NCBI RefSeq assembly: GCF_000808575.1
Contig: NZ_JWLW01000017.1
Coordinates: 210,037 to 274,036, forward strand
Length of the DNA: 64,000 bases
Direction of reading: 5' to 3'
Origin: Alteromonas marina
GTDB taxonomy: Bacteria > Pseudomonadota > Gammaproteobacteria > Enterobacterales > Alteromonadaceae
This document shows, in pieces, positions 8,017 through 18,293 of this stretch (positions within the stretch are counted from its first letter, which is position 1; the number at the start of each line of letters is the position of its first letter). The notes below the pieces were generated by a model. The model was not told the DNA's origin, made no database searches, and was given only the letters and a program-made list of their open reading frames with translations. A program made the position numbers and the translations under genes.

Positions 8017-10311
8017 CTATTCACCGAAAGGCGTATTTTGCAGCCAATTTTCTAGGTCTGAACGATTAAGAGGACGACTGATGAAATAACCTTGTGCGAT
8101 ATCACACCCCCACTCTTTCAAGATTTCTAGCGACGCAACATCTTCTACACCCTCTGCAACCACTTTTAAATTGAAGACACTTGCTAAACTAAGCACGGTG
8201 TGAACTATTTGTTGATCGTTCTCGTCGCTTGCTAGAGCAAGAATAAAGCTTTTATCTATCTTGATTGTTGTGACTGGTAGATTCTTTAAGTACGCCAATG
8301 AAGAATAGCCCGTGCCGAAATCATCTATCGCAAAGTGAAATCCACGGGCTGTTAGCTCATTTAGGTTCTCTATGGCGAGCGATGCGTCGGCAACCAAGTC
8401 ACTTTCAGTAATTTCAAGTTCCAGCGCCTCAGGGGAAAGCCCCTCTTGCGTAAGCAAAGCAACAAGCTTACGCAGCAATACTTTGTTTTGTATGTCTTGA
8501 GTCGAAAGGTTCATTGCCACAGTAAATTCATATCCTTTAGCTCTGAAATAAGCTAAATCGGCAATAGTCTGCTGCATAACCCAAGTCGTGACCTGCTCAA
8601 TCAATCCTGCTTGCTCAGCAATAGTGATAAACTCATCAGGAGGAACAAAACCAAGTGCACTGTTGTTCCAACGAATTAACGCTTCCATACTACAAACTTT
8701 CATAGTCCTTAAATCAACTTTAGGTTGGTAGACCATAGACAGTTCATTCTGCTGACTGGCAAGAGCACGTTTTAACTCTGTTGTAATAGCAAGTCGGCGG
8801 TTATATTTATCTTCCAAATCAGTTCGATAGCGAACACACCAACTGTCACTGTGAATGGCTTCATCGGTGACTATATTCATTTTTCTGAAGAGCTCTTCAG
8901 AGGATGCAGCATCTTGTGGGCACTCGATAATTGCCATTGCAACTTTTACAGGAATAGCAATTAAGTTGCTTTCAACAGGCTGCTCAAGTATATGCTTTAA
9001 AGTTTCCAGTTGGTCATCATTAAGAGATTCCTGCGATATATATAAAATCTCACCGCCAGCAAGGCGCGCAGACGTGCCAGGCCAGCGCTGTAAACGCTCA
9101 GCTAACGCTTTTAACGTATTGTCGCCATTTGAATAGCCATACAGGTCATTAATAGTTCGAAACCCAATGACGGTAATAGCCACCACTTGAACAGCCCGCC
9201 CTTCTTTGAGCTCGGATTCGAAAAAGCCTTCAACATAGTTGCGGTTAAAAAGCCCCGTTAACACATCGTGTTCTGCTTGATAGCGTATATGCTTCTCACG
9301 ACTCTTAATACTCGCCTGCATACTATCAACAGCATTAGCAAGCTCGGTAATTTCTTTGAGTTTCGATGGCGCTTCAAGTGTCGCACCATAGGACCCTGAA
9401 GCCACCTTATTAACTGCTTTAACTAACTTAGAAACAGGCTCACTCACATTTCGTGCTAGTAACAGAGAAAGCCCCATAGCAACGAGTATTGCTAACAAAC
9501 AAAAAGCTAATATGGTTAATTGAATGCGAGTAAACGCATTAAACGAAGAGGTTACATCTACAGCTAGCGTAATCGCCATAGGCAAGTCCTGCTCAGAGCC
9601 AATACTTACCTGTCGCGCAAAATAGGTCAACTCGTCTTTGAAAGTGACATCTACCCAAGACGGGTCGCGTTCAGATGAAAGTATGAGCTGAGCGTCTCCT
9701 TCATCTAAGGTTGCCTTTATAACCTTATTTGAACCTGCTTCTGAAATGATAATTTCAGCATCTACAAGTTGTTTTAACTCGTTTAATAAATCGCTATCGA
9801 AATCAACACCAATAAGCATGTAATATCTAAGCGTTGGAATTTCTACCCGAATTAGATTTAGCTGCACCAAGTTGTTGTTAACAACAAAAAAGCCACTATC
9901 TTGACCTTTAGCTACAAGTGATAAGCTACTTTCTACGTTTTGGCCAGGCTCAAATAAATCGCTATGGGTTGCAACTACTGTGTGATCTAAACTGACTAAC
10001 GCAATGATGTTTGTATTTAGGCGTTCTGCGTAGCTTGTAAAAGCGGCTTCTATAGAGGGTATGTTTCCAGTGCCCACAGCGCGTCTAAAGTCGAAAGACC
10101 GAGACAGGACTTTTGAAACGCTTCTGATAACGGCTTGCCTGTCGGCAACGACTTTATCAAATACTTTTTCAGCCAAGAGAATGTCGTGATCAATATTTTG
10201 AACTACTAGGGTGTTGGCTGAACGCCAGACAGCGCCAATAATCAGAAGTGATGCTATTACAATACCTATCAGTAAGGTTTGAAATAAACTCTGACTTAGT
10301 GTTTTTTGCAC
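8017..10311 (-). CDS. Membrane c-di-GMP phosphodiesterase (sensor-HAMP-GGDEF-EAL)
   Basis: 764 residues. Order: helix TM1 (about 11-29), a periplasmic sensor of about 230 residues (double-Cache-like in length), TM2 (about 265-287), HAMP (about 285-340), GGDEF domain (about 345-495), EAL domain (about 510-760). The GGDEF signature is degenerate, reading AGGEI at 418-422, so cyclase activity is unlikely. The EAL domain keeps EAL at 543-545, the glutamate in ITESDL, the DDFGTGYSS loop, the lysine in IKIDKSF, the EGVE motif and QGYF. It should therefore hydrolyse c-di-GMP, with the degenerate GGDEF as a possible GTP-binding regulator (inference). Monocistronic, 236 bases from the tRNA gene. Confidence 0.9.
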   Translation of the reverse strand: MQKTLSQSLFQTLLIGIVIASLLIIGAVWRSANTLVVQNIDHDILLAEKVFDKVVADRQAVIRSVSKVLSRSFDFRRAVGTGNIPSIEAAFTSYAERLNTNIIALVSLDHTVVATHSDLFEPGQNVESSLSLVAKGQDSGFFVVNNNLVQLNLIRVEIPTLRYYMLIGVDFDSDLLNELKQLVDAEIIISEAGSNKVIKATLDEGDAQLILSSERDPSWVDVTFKDELTYFARQVSIGSEQDLPMAITLAVDVTSSFNAFTRIQLTILAFCLLAILVAMGLSLLLARNVSEPVSKLVKAVNKVASGSYGATLEAPSKLKEITELANAVDSMQASIKSREKHIRYQAEHDVLTGLFNRNYVEGFFESELKEGRAVQVVAITVIGFRTINDLYGYSNGDNTLKALAERLQRWPGTSARLAGGEILYISQESLNDDQLETLKHILEQPVESNLIAIPVKVAMAIIECPQDAASSEELFRKMNIVTDEAIHSDSWCVRYRTDLEDKYNRRLAITTELKRALASQQNELSMVYQPKVDLRTMKVCSMEALIRWNNSALGFVPPDEFITIAEQAGLIEQVTTWVMQQTIADLAYFRAKGYEFTVAMNLSTQDIQNKVLLRKLVALLTQEGLSPEALELEITESDLVADASLAIENLNELTARGFHFAIDDFGTGYSSLAYLKNLPVTTIKIDKSFILALASDENDQQIVHTVLSLASVFNLKVVAEGVEDVASLEILKEWGCDIAQGYFISRPLNRSDLENWLQNTPFGE

Positions 10312-10504
10312 TCTAGTGCCCCGTGAAGAATAGACTAAATTTTAAGATGCGTAAAACGATGAACTGCTAAAAGAATAGCTGAATAATAAAGATACGAACA
10401 GGTATAACACCCTGTAATTTTTGGTTTTTAACGCTTTGTTACAATTATAACAAGGTCAACAATTGTTTTGTTGGTTGCGTCTTCTTGCTTTCAAAAGGTC
10501 AAAT

Positions 10505-10534
10505 AGAAAAAAGGCCAGCAACTTTGCTGGCCTT
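10505..10534 (-). terminator. Intrinsic terminator of the secG-tRNA-Leu unit
   Basis: AAGGCCAGCAA (10511-10521) and TTGCTGGCCTT (10524-10534) form a long GC-rich stem. Read on the minus strand, a T-run (TTTTTTC) follows. It lies 14 bases beyond the tRNA 3' end. Confidence 0.88.
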
Positions 10535-10547
10535 CTCTTTCTTTAAT

Positions 10548-10633
10548 TGGTGCGGAAAGCGGGACTTGAACCCGCACGAGCTATGCTCACCACCCCCTCA
10601 AGATGGCGTGTCTACCAATTCCACCACTTCCGC
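10548..10633 (-). tRNA. tRNA-Leu (anticodon GAG)
   Basis: 86 bases including an encoded CCA end. The acceptor arms GCGGAAG and CTTTCCGC pair. The D-arm contains AATTGGTAGAC, the anticodon stem CCATC/GGTGG encloses the 7-base loop TTGAGGG with anticodon GAG, there is a long variable arm as expected for a class II tRNA, and the T-arm reads GGTTCAAGTCC. It reads CUC/CUU leucine codons. It begins 9 bases after the secG stop codon, so it is very likely cotranscribed with secG, as in E. coli where leuU follows secG. Confidence 0.97.
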
Positions 10634-10642
10634 GAAAACTTT

Positions 10643-11056
10643 TTAGTTTGAACCTTCGCTATCGTCAGACATAGGAACGTCTGTCGCATCGCTTCCAACT
10701 ACTGGAACATCACCCTGAGCTGCATCTTCAATCACTGGTACGTCTTGATCGGCTGGAAGCTCTACTTGCTCTTCTAACGAAGCAGGAACTTCTAGGTTGT
10801 TCCACTCATCCTCTGCGCTTTCGCGGTTAGCTGTTATAGCACCTAAAGAAAGACTGATGAAGAAAAACAAACCTGCGAGGATTGCCGTTGTTCGAGTCAT
10901 AAAGTTGCCAGAACCAGATGAGCCGAAAACCGTGTTCGAGCCGCCTGAACCAAATGAAGCGCCCATATCTGCACCTTTACCTTGTTGGATCAATACAAAT
11001 CCAATAAGCAATAGCGCTACAATTAGGTATGCTACTAATAGCACTTCGTAAATCAT
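10643..11056 (-). CDS. secG: Preprotein translocase subunit SecG
   Basis: 137 residues. Two membrane helices (about 2-22 and 55-74) flank the conserved cytosolic loop QQGKGADMGASFGSG and the GSSGSGNF segment, the hallmark of SecG. It stabilises the SecYE channel and eases SecA cycling during export. The acidic C-terminal tail (about 60 residues, repeating V/P/D/E) is longer than in E. coli SecG (110 residues) and low in complexity. It lies 10 bases after tpiA and 9 bases before tRNA-Leu. Confidence 0.96.
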   Translation of the reverse strand: MIYEVLLVAYLIVALLLIGFVLIQQGKGADMGASFGSGGSNTVFGSSGSGNFMTRTTAILAGLFFFISLSLGAITANRESAEDEWNNLEVPASLEEQVELPADQDVPVIEDAAQGDVPVVGSDATDVPMSDDSEGSN

Positions 11057-11066
11057 AAATACCTCG

Positions 11067-11810
11067 TCAGTTTGCCGCTTGGCAAATTGAAATAAAATCT
11101 TCAGCTTTTAAACTGGCTCCGCCAATCAAACCACCATCTACGTCCTTTTGCGCAAATAGGGTTTCAGCATTATCTGGCTTAACACTGCCACCGTACAAAA
11201 TACGAAGGCCTTGAGCCAATTGTGCGTCTACTTTATTAAAGTAGCCGCGAATAAATTCGTGTACTTCTTGTGCTTGCTCAGGGCTGGCTGTTTTACCAGT
11301 ACCAATTGCCCAAATCGGCTCGTATGCAATAACAGTCTTACTGAGTTCGTCTACCGACATGGCGCTAACTAGTGCATCTAGTTGCTCGCCAACAAACGAT
11401 TCAACATCACCTGCTTCTCTCACTTCAAGTGGCTCACCTACACAAATGATGGGTACGACACCTGAAGAAACACATTGCTTTGCCTTTAATGCAACAAGTT
11501 CGCTTGACTCGCCTTGATCTTCTCGTCTTTCTGAATGCCCAACAATTGCGTAACCGCAACCTGCTTCTTTAAGCATTTCAACTGACAACTCACCAGTGTG
11601 AGCGCCGTTATTAAGATGACTTACGTTTTGAGCACCAATGGCAAACGAATGGGTTTCAAATGCGTGTAAAAGAAGTGAAGGAGCGCAAATTACGATTTCC
11701 GAATCAGCTTTTACATTCGCCAGTTTTTGATTAAATTCAGCAACTAATGCTAAATTTCCGTTCATTTTCCAGTTGCCAGCCACGAATGGCTTTCTAAGAT
11801 TTATACTCAC
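11067..11810 (-). CDS. tpiA: Triose-phosphate isomerase
   Basis: 247 residues, full length for the family. Interconverts dihydroxyacetone phosphate and glyceraldehyde 3-phosphate in glycolysis; cytosolic dimer. Active-site elements are all present: the lysine in NWKMNG, the histidine in GHSERR, the glutamate in AYEPIWAIGTG, and the phosphate-binding loop LYGGSVKPDN. The gene is placed between glmM and secG, where E. coli has no gene of this kind. Gap to glmM about 96 bases, to secG 10 bases. Confidence 0.97.
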   Translation of the reverse strand: MSINLRKPFVAGNWKMNGNLALVAEFNQKLANVKADSEIVICAPSLLLHAFETHSFAIGAQNVSHLNNGAHTGELSVEMLKEAGCGYAIVGHSERREDQGESSELVALKAKQCVSSGVVPIICVGEPLEVREAGDVESFVGEQLDALVSAMSVDELSKTVIAYEPIWAIGTGKTASPEQAQEVHEFIRGYFNKVDAQLAQGLRILYGGSVKPDNAETLFAQKDVDGGLIGGASLKAEDFISICQAAN

Positions 11811-11906
11811 AACGCAGACCTTAGCCCTGTCTTCAAAGCGGGCGTGATATTAACTATTTAATTGAGAAGATACAAGCACAAAAAGCAAAATTTCCTGCTA
11901 CGCCAA

Positions 11907-13250
11907 CTAATTGGCGAGATTACGAACAGTTTCAGCAATATGCTCTGCCCATTTGTGAGATTGGCTTTCGTCATTCGACTCAACCATCACACGAATTAAC
12001 GGCTCAGTACCACTTTTACGTAGAAGTACCCTGCCCGTTTTACCTAACGCAGTCTCAGCCTCTTTCTTAGCATTTTGTACATCGCTGTGTGCTAAATAAT
12101 CCACTTCTTGGTTAGCGTACCTCACGTTAACTAGCGTTTGCGGGTACATTTCAAACCCACTTGCTAAGTCGTGTAAGTCCATGTGCGAACGAAGCATTGC
12201 GGCAAGCACTTGAAGCCCGGCTACAATACCGTCACCCGTAGAGCTCATATTAAGATTGAGTACATGACCCGAGTTTTCACCGCCAATTGACCAGCCTTTT
12301 TGCTGTAGCAGCTCCATCACATAACGGTCGCCAACATTACTTCTTGCGAAAGGAACACCAAGCTTTGACAACGCATTTTCCAGGCCTAAATTACTCATCA
12401 AGGTGCCAACGACACCACCCTGCATTTTGCCGTTCTTAAGCGCGTCGCGGGCAATGATGTAAACAATCTGGTCACCATCAAGCACATTACCAAGATGGTC
12501 TACCATCATAATGCGATCGCCATCGCCGTCTAGGGCAAAGCCAAGATCAGCGCCTGTCTCTTTAACCTTTTCAACAATCGCATCCATTGAGGTTGCGCCC
12601 ACACCGTCGTTAATGTTTAAACCGTTGGGCGCTGTACCAAGTTCGATAACCGTAGCACCTAACTCTCTCAATACATTCGGGGCAATGTGATACGTTGCGC
12701 CATGTGCGCAGTCCACAACAATTTTAAGATCTGTCAGCGATAATTCTGATGGGAATGTCCCCTTACAAAACTCAATATAACGACCCGCGGCGTCGTTTAT
12801 ACGCGTAGCCTTACCCAGCTTATCAGATGCCACACATGTCATTGGACGCTCAAGCATATCTTCAATCGCTAACTCGATATCATCATCAAGCTTAAAGCCT
12901 TGCGCTGAGAAAAACTTAATGCCGTTATCGTAAAACGGGTTATGTGACGCACTAATCACTATCCCTGCTTCTGAGCGAAATGTTTTGGTGAGATAAGCAA
13001 TAGCTGGCGTTGGCATGGGGCCTAGTAAACCGATATTGATACCAGCAGCTGATAAACCCGCCTCTAAAGACGACTCTAGCATGTAGCCAGAAATACGCGT
13101 GTCTTTACCAATAAGTACTTTGTTCGTCCCTCGTCCGGCAAGGACCTTACCTGCTGCCCACCCGAGTTTTGTAACAAACTCTGGGTTAATATTGCTCTCG
13201 CCTACCTTTCCGCGGATACCGTCGGTGCCGAAATATTTGCGCTGCGTCAT
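11907..13250 (-). CDS. glmM: Phosphoglucosamine mutase
   Basis: 447 residues, full length. Converts glucosamine 6-phosphate to glucosamine 1-phosphate, the step before UDP-GlcNAc for peptidoglycan and LPS. The phosphoserine loop [15 protein letters not shown], the metal-binding DGDGDR and the sugar-binding GGENSGH are intact, as is the C-terminal phosphate site [24 protein letters not shown] precedes the ATG. It lies 9 bases after folP on the same strand, giving the classical folP-glmM pair. Confidence 0.97.
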   Translation of the reverse strand: MTQRKYFGTDGIRGKVGESNINPEFVTKLGWAAGKVLAGRGTNKVLIGKDTRISGYMLESSLEAGLSAAGINIGLLGPMPTPAIAYLTKTFRSEAGIVISASHNPFYDNGIKFFSAQGFKLDDDIELAIEDMLERPMTCVASDKLGKATRINDAAGRYIEFCKGTFPSELSLTDLKIVVDCAHGATYHIAPNVLRELGATVIELGTAPNGLNINDGVGATSMDAIVEKVKETGADLGFALDGDGDRIMMVDHLGNVLDGDQIVYIIARDALKNGKMQGGVVGTLMSNLGLENALSKLGVPFARSNVGDRYVMELLQQKGWSIGGENSGHVLNLNMSSTGDGIVAGLQVLAAMLRSHMDLHDLASGFEMYPQTLVNVRYANQEVDYLAHSDVQNAKKEAETALGKTGRVLLRKSGTEPLIRVMVESNDESQSHKWAEHIAETVRNLAN

Positions 13251-13259
13251 TATTATTCC

Positions 13260-14084
13260 TTATTTTACTGAATTCAGCATTTTCACGATATTGACAGCAT
13301 CAGCTGTTTCTTTCACGTCGTGAACGCGAATTATCTGTGCGCCCATTTGGGCGACAATTGTAGCGAGGCTTATGCTTCCCGCCAAGCGCTCATCCACTTT
13401 TCTATTTAGCAAATTGCCGATCATCGACTTGCGAGACATGCCTACTAACACCGGGTAACCCAGCTTCATAAGCGATGGCAAGTGTTTCACCAGCGTATAA
13501 TTGTGTTCCAGTGACTTTCCGAAACCGTAGCCAGGGTCGAACAAAATCTTATCTTTAGCAATGCCCGCTTCTTCACAAGCATTACTGCGCGCGAGTAGAA
13601 ACTGACCCACATCATTCACTACATCATCATACTCAGGGCTTTGCTGCATGGTTCTGGGTTGCCCCTGCATATGCATTAAACAAACAGGTACTTGTGCTTC
13701 AGCTGCTACTTGCAATGCACCAGGCTCTTGTAAAGCGCGTACATCGTTGATTAGCCCCGCGCCAGCTTTCACCGCTTCCCTCATAACGTCAGCCTTGCTG
13801 GTATCAATAGAAATAACACATGAGGTATTTTTAGCTACGGCTTCAATAACGGGTATTGTGCGATCAAGTTCTTCCTGCAGCGATACGTCGGGCGCGCCTG
13901 GCCTTGTCGATTCACCACCTATATCAATAAAAGTTGCCCCTTCTTCAATCATGCGAAGCGCATGGTCAAGGGCTTGAGATACATTTGTGTGCTTGCCGCC
14001 GTCAGAAAATGAATCAGGCGTAACATTTAAAATGCCCATTACCTGAGGCTGTGACAGATCTATGAAGTACTTACCAAACTGCAT
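13260..14084 (-). CDS. folP: Dihydropteroate synthase
   Basis: 274 residues. Condenses p-aminobenzoate with 6-hydroxymethyl-dihydropterin pyrophosphate in folate synthesis; the target of sulfonamides. The family signatures VMGILNVTPDSFSDGG and IDIGGESTRPGA are present, together with DPGYGFGKS and the late GMSRKSM, giving a complete TIM barrel. It is separated from ftsH by about 210 bases and a terminator, so it probably has its own promoter, unlike E. coli where folP follows ftsH more closely. Confidence 0.96.
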   Translation of the reverse strand: MQFGKYFIDLSQPQVMGILNVTPDSFSDGGKHTNVSQALDHALRMIEEGATFIDIGGESTRPGAPDVSLQEELDRTIPVIEAVAKNTSCVISIDTSKADVMREAVKAGAGLINDVRALQEPGALQVAAEAQVPVCLMHMQGQPRTMQQSPEYDDVVNDVGQFLLARSNACEEAGIAKDKILFDPGYGFGKSLEHNYTLVKHLPSLMKLGYPVLVGMSRKSMIGNLLNRKVDERLAGSISLATIVAQMGAQIIRVHDVKETADAVNIVKMLNSVK

Positions 14085-14248
14085 GAATTACCTGCATTAC
14101 CTTTGTTTTGAAATTACCGTATTTCTTAGACAGAAAATATGTTGAGAAATGAAGCTATAAAGCAAACTGATTTTAACCCGCTGGATTAGTAATAAAACGT
14201 ACCTAAACCCGTAAACTAACATCTAGATTAAAATCAAACTGCTCTAAT

Positions 14249-14278
14249 AAAAAACGCCAGTTTCACTGGCGTTTTTTT
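14249..14278. terminator. Intrinsic terminator after ftsH
   Basis: CGCCAGT (14255-14261) and ACTGGCG (14265-14271) form a tight stem with a 3-base loop, with six A before it and seven T after it. It works on paper in both directions and lies 16 bases beyond the ftsH stop codon, between ftsH and folP. Confidence 0.88.
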
Positions 14279-14294
14279 AAATGAGTGTGGAAGC

Positions 14295-16241
14295 TTAGCT
14301 TGGAATATCGCCCGGCTTACCTACCGACGGTTTGTCTACGCCGTCATTTTTAATTTCACCCTCGCGAACCGGTGCACCACCACTTGGCTTGTCGCCACCC
14401 GATGGCTTGCTGTCATCCCAGTCAGCAGGAGGACGAACGTCAGTGCGGTTCATCAGATCATCAATTTGCTTTGCATCAATGGTTTCGTACTTCATCAGTG
14501 CGTCTTTCATTGAATGTAAAATATCGATGTTGTCTTCAAGGATCTTTTGAGCGCGCTCGTAGTTGCGGTCAATCAGTGACTTAATTTCCGCATCAATGGC
14601 ACGTGCTGTGTCATCAGACATGTTTGTTGCCTTAGACATAGACTTGCCTAGGAACACTTCACCCTCGTCTTCAGCATAAAGCATTGGGCCCATTTTGCTC
14701 GACAAGCCCCATTGAGTAACCATCTTACGTGCAATTTCAGTTGCGCGTTCGATGTCGTTAGATGCACCCGTGGTTACTTTGTCGTCACCATAAATGATGG
14801 CTTCAGCAATACGCCCACCAAACAAGCTAGAAATCATACTTTCTAAGTGCTGTTTAGAGTGGCTCACTCGGTCTTGCTCTGGTAAGTACATGGTCACACC
14901 CAGCGCGCGACCGCGCGGAATGATTGACACTTTGTATACCGGATCGTGCTCTGGCACTAAGCGACCTACGATAGCGTGACCCGCTTCGTGATACGCAGTC
15001 ATTTCTTTTTCAGGCTCAGACATCACCATAGACTTACGCTCAGAGCCCATCATGATTTTGTCTTTCGCTTTCTCAAACTCTTCCATAGAAACAAGGCGCT
15101 TGTTGCCGCGAGCAGCGAACAATGCAGCTTCGTTTACTAGGTTAGCAAGGTCAGCACCTGAGAAACCTGGTGTACCACGAGCAATAACTGACGGTTCTAC
15201 GTTATCAGCCACTGGTACTTTGCGAATGTGAACCTTAAGAATTTGTTCACGGCCGCGGATGTCAGGAAGACCAACCACTACTTGACGGTCAAAACGACCA
15301 GGACGAAGAAGCGCAGGGTCTAGTACGTCAGGACGGTTAGTTGCCGCAATAACGATAATACCTTCATGACCTTCAAAGCCGTCCATTTCAACAAGCATCT
15401 GGTTAAGGGTTTGCTCACGTTCGTCGTGACCACCACCTAGACCTGCGCCACGTTGACGGCCCACTGCATCGATTTCATCAATAAAGATGATACAAGGCGC
15501 CGCTTTTTTAGCTTGCTCAAACATGTCACGAACACGAGATGCACCTACACCCACGAACATTTCAACGAAATCAGAACCTGAAATAGTAAAGAATGGTACT
15601 TTTGCTTCACCCGCGATAGCTTTTGCAAGCAACGTTTTACCTGTACCAGGAGGACCTACCATAAGTACGCCCTTCGGAATTTTACCACCTAGCTTTTGGA
15701 ACTTAGACGGGTCGCGCAGGAAGTCTACCAATTCAGATACATCTTCTTTCGCTTCGTCACAGCCTGCTACGTCAGCAAATGTTGTCTTAATTTGGTCTTC
15801 ACCAAGTAGGCGAGCTTTGCTCTTACCGAATGACATAGCGCCACGGCCGCCGCCACCCTGCATTTGACGCATGAAGAAAATCCATACACCAATAAGCAGT
15901 AACATGGGGAACCATGAGATGAAAATAGACGTCAGAAGAGACTGCTCTTCTGGTGGTTCACCGTACACTCTTACGTCGTTCTTAACCAAGTCAGATACTA
16001 ACTTGTCATCGAAGTAAGGTACGAATGTTTGGAAAGTTTCGCCTGAACGCTTAGTACCTCGAATTTCGCCACTATTATTGATGCGAACTTCTCGAATATT
16101 TCCCTGTTCTGCTTCTCTCAAAAACGTTGTGTAGTCAGTTTGCGAACGAGACGATTCACTCGGTGAAAAGCTCTGGAAAACCGACATTAAAACAACGGCG
16201 ATGACTAACCATAAGATTAAATTTTTTGCCATATCGCTCAA
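14295..16241 (-). CDS. ftsH: ATP-dependent zinc metalloprotease FtsH
   Basis: 648 residues. Membrane-bound hexameric protease that degrades unassembled SecY, LpxC and regulatory proteins. Two N-terminal helices (about 5-22 and 100-120) enclose a periplasmic domain. The AAA module has Walker A GPPGTGKT, Walker B IIFIDEID and the SRH with RPGRFDRQ. The zinc site HEAGH is near residue 420. The C-terminal tail is Pro/Gly/Asp-rich, with GGDKPSGG and a related DKPSVGKPG segment. Head of the unit on the minus strand just downstream of rlmE (101-base gap), the conserved E. coli order. Confidence 0.97.
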   Translation of the reverse strand: MSDMAKNLILWLVIAVVLMSVFQSFSPSESSRSQTDYTTFLREAEQGNIREVRINNSGEIRGTKRSGETFQTFVPYFDDKLVSDLVKNDVRVYGEPPEEQSLLTSIFISWFPMLLLIGVWIFFMRQMQGGGGRGAMSFGKSKARLLGEDQIKTTFADVAGCDEAKEDVSELVDFLRDPSKFQKLGGKIPKGVLMVGPPGTGKTLLAKAIAGEAKVPFFTISGSDFVEMFVGVGASRVRDMFEQAKKAAPCIIFIDEIDAVGRQRGAGLGGGHDEREQTLNQMLVEMDGFEGHEGIIVIAATNRPDVLDPALLRPGRFDRQVVVGLPDIRGREQILKVHIRKVPVADNVEPSVIARGTPGFSGADLANLVNEAALFAARGNKRLVSMEEFEKAKDKIMMGSERKSMVMSEPEKEMTAYHEAGHAIVGRLVPEHDPVYKVSIIPRGRALGVTMYLPEQDRVSHSKQHLESMISSLFGGRIAEAIIYGDDKVTTGASNDIERATEIARKMVTQWGLSSKMGPMLYAEDEGEVFLGKSMSKATNMSDDTARAIDAEIKSLIDRNYERAQKILEDNIDILHSMKDALMKYETIDAKQIDDLMNRTDVRPPADWDDSKPSGGDKPSGGAPVREGEIKNDGVDKPSVGKPGDIPS

Positions 16242-16342
16242 TGCTACTAACCTCTATAAACCCGAATTGCTTGTATATTCAACAAGTTGTTTATTGAATA
16301 AACGACACAACTCGCAACGAAAACCGCTTATCTCAAAGCGTA

Positions 16343-16972
16343 CTACACTTTATACCCACAAGCCACCAAATACACCTCTCGCGAACGTGATCTGGACGAG
16401 TCAGGCTTACGCGTCTTTATGGTTGTGAAAGATTGTTTAAGTGCGTTCATGAACTCAACAAACCCCTCACCTTGGAACACCTTTATGACAAACGAACCAC
16501 CAGGCTTTAACACTTGGTGACACATATCAAGCGCTAGTTCGCAAAGGTACATAGAGCGAGATTGGTCAACCGACGCGTTACCTGCAAGGTTCGGTGCCAT
16601 ATCAGACAACACAATATCTACGGTGTTCCCACCGATTCTGTTCAATAGTGCGTCGAGAACAGCGTCCTCTCGAAAATCACCTTGTAAAAAGTCTACGCCC
16701 ACAATTGGGTCCATGGGCAAAATATCGCACGCGATAACTTGACCATTGTCGCCAACGAGCTGTGCGGCTAGCTGTGACCAGCCCCCCGGTGCAGCACCAA
16801 GGTCTACAAGTGTCATTCCTGGTTTAATAAGCTTATCTTTTTTCTGAATTTCTTCCAGTTTATAGATAGCTCGCGAGCGCCAACCTTCCTTATTTGCTTT
16901 TTGCACATAATGGTCGTTAACGTGTTCTTGTAGCCAGCGTTTACTGCTGGCGGAGTGTTTCTTTTTTGTCAT
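16343..16972 (-). CDS. rlmE: 23S rRNA (uridine-2'-O-)-methyltransferase
   Basis: 209 residues, matching E. coli RlmE/FtsJ (209). Methylates U2552 in the A-loop of 23S rRNA using S-adenosylmethionine. The SAM-binding motif [12 protein letters not shown] and the catalytic K-D-K-E tetrad elements are visible: Lys in YKLEEI, Asp in VLSDMAPN, Lys in [10 protein letters not shown], and Glu in SREVYLV. Divergent from yhbY with a 95-base spacer, as in E. coli, and upstream of ftsH. Confidence 0.96.
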   Translation of the reverse strand: MTKKKHSASSKRWLQEHVNDHYVQKANKEGWRSRAIYKLEEIQKKDKLIKPGMTLVDLGAAPGGWSQLAAQLVGDNGQVIACDILPMDPIVGVDFLQGDFREDAVLDALLNRIGGNTVDIVLSDMAPNLAGNASVDQSRSMYLCELALDMCHQVLKPGGSFVIKVFQGEGFVEFMNALKQSFTTIKTRKPDSSRSRSREVYLVACGYKV

Positions 16973-17067
16973 TCCAATACAATGTCATTAGGATTGTAGA
17001 GAAGATGGCGTTAGAATACGTTATTTCAAGCATAAACTAACAGATTAATTGTAAGAAATATTACTAG

Positions 17068-17361
17068 ATGAAACTTTCAAATAAACAGAAACAATTCCTA
17101 AAAGGCCTAGCACACCCGTTAAAACCTGTTGTGCAGCTAGGTGGGAACGGCCTGACAGAAGGTGTGGTTGCGGAAATTGACAACGCGCTTGGTCACCATG
17201 AATTAATTAAAGTTAAGGTGCCAACTGATGATCGCGAAGAAAAAGCGCTTATCATGGACGCCATTGTTCGAGAAACCAACTCAGTTAAGCTACAGGTAAT
17301 CGGTCACACACTAATTATCTACCGCCAAAGCGAAGACTGTAAAATTCAGTTGCCAAAATAG
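17068..17361 (+). CDS. yhbY: YhbY-family (CRM domain) RNA-binding protein
   Basis: 97 residues forming a single CRM fold. The signature LKGLAHPLKPVVQLGGNGLT is followed by HELIKVKV and a C-terminal LVIYR-like strand (GHTLIIYRQ). E. coli YhbY associates with pre-50S particles, so it is taken as a ribosome assembly factor. Divergent from rlmE, conserved synteny. A terminator hairpin follows about 20 bases after the stop. Confidence 0.95.
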   Translation: MKLSNKQKQFLKGLAHPLKPVVQLGGNGLTEGVVAEIDNALGHHELIKVKVPTDDREEKALIMDAIVRETNSVKLQVIGHTLIIYRQSEDCKIQLPK

Positions 17362-17382
17362 CTAATAAATAACTGAATAAAA

Positions 17383-17411
17383 GGTGCCGATCCCCCTCGG
17401 CACCATAGTTT
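17383..17411 (+). terminator. Intrinsic terminator after yhbY
   Basis: GGTGCCGA (17383-17390) pairs with TCGGCACC (17397-17404), followed by ATAGTTTTTC. The GC-rich stem and T-run fit an intrinsic terminator for yhbY. Confidence 0.8.
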
Positions 17412-17475
17412 TTCTTCTTACTTCTCGTTAACATCACGTTAATAATAGTGAAAACTCGGGTTTTAAGGGAAAAAT

Positions 17476-18252
17476 ATGACGCTAAATAATCTTACTGCCA
17501 TTGTCACTGGCGGTTGTTCTGGACTTGGTCACGCCACTGCCATCGCACTTCGAGATGCAGGCGCTAACGTCAGCCTTTTCGACTTAAATGAAGAGCTTGG
17601 CGTACAGCGCGTAGCAGAGTTAGGCAACAACAATACACTTTTCACCAAAGTCGATGTGCGCGATGAAGCTTCTGTTCAAGCGGCTATAGACGCGACAACC
17701 GAGAGGTTTGGGGCCATTTCTTTAGTGGTTAACTGTGCAGGCATCGCTCCCGCCAAACGTTTACTTGATAAAGAAGGTAACCCTGCCCCGCTTGGCGATT
17801 TTCAGAAAACTATCGACATCAACTTAGTAGGAAGCTTTAATGTTTCTCGCTTAGTTGCAGCAACGATGGCAAAACAATCGCCAATTAACGAGGAAGGCGA
17901 ACGCGGTCTTATCGTGAACACTGCTTCAGTTGCTGGCTATGAGGGTCAAATAGGGCAAACCGCTTATGCCGCGAGTAAAGGTGGCATTATTGGTCTTACT
18001 CTACCAATGGCACGAGATTTAGCGCCGCTAGGCATTCGTGTTAATACCGTAGCGCCCGGTGTAATGGGCACGCCCATGCTGCTTGCTATGCCAGAAAAGG
18101 TGCAAGACGCCCTTTCTGCTAACGTTCAATTTCCTAAGCGCCTTGGGCTACCAGAAGAATTTGCTAATCTGGTTATCCATATGGCGAACAATAGCTACCT
18201 AAATGGTGAAACAATCCGCTTAGACGGCGGGCTGCGCATGCCGCCTAAGTAG
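17476..18252 (+). CDS. SDR dehydrogenase, 3-hydroxyacyl-CoA dehydrogenase type II-like
   Basis: 258 residues. Classical SDR: TGGCSGLGHA cofactor loop, Asp at the end of the second strand (FDLNEE), which favours NAD, NCAG motif, catalytic Ser in NTASVAGYEG and YAASKGG. The segment NCAGIAPAKRLL and the C-terminal RLDGGLRMPPK resemble type II 3-hydroxyacyl-CoA dehydrogenase (HSD17B10-like), which oxidises (S)-3-hydroxyacyl-CoA in fatty-acid or isoleucine breakdown. No beta-oxidation genes are adjacent, so the substrate is inferred from similarity alone. AAGGGAAAAAT precedes the ATG. Confidence 0.85.
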   Translation: MTLNNLTAIVTGGCSGLGHATAIALRDAGANVSLFDLNEELGVQRVAELGNNNTLFTKVDVRDEASVQAAIDATTERFGAISLVVNCAGIAPAKRLLDKEGNPAPLGDFQKTIDINLVGSFNVSRLVAATMAKQSPINEEGERGLIVNTASVAGYEGQIGQTAYAASKGGIIGLTLPMARDLAPLGIRVNTVAPGVMGTPMLLAMPEKVQDALSANVQFPKRLGLPEEFANLVIHMANNSYLNGETIRLDGGLRMPPK

Positions 18253-18293
18253 TGATTAAGTACATTAATGCTTTAATCAAAAAAACGCTTTTC

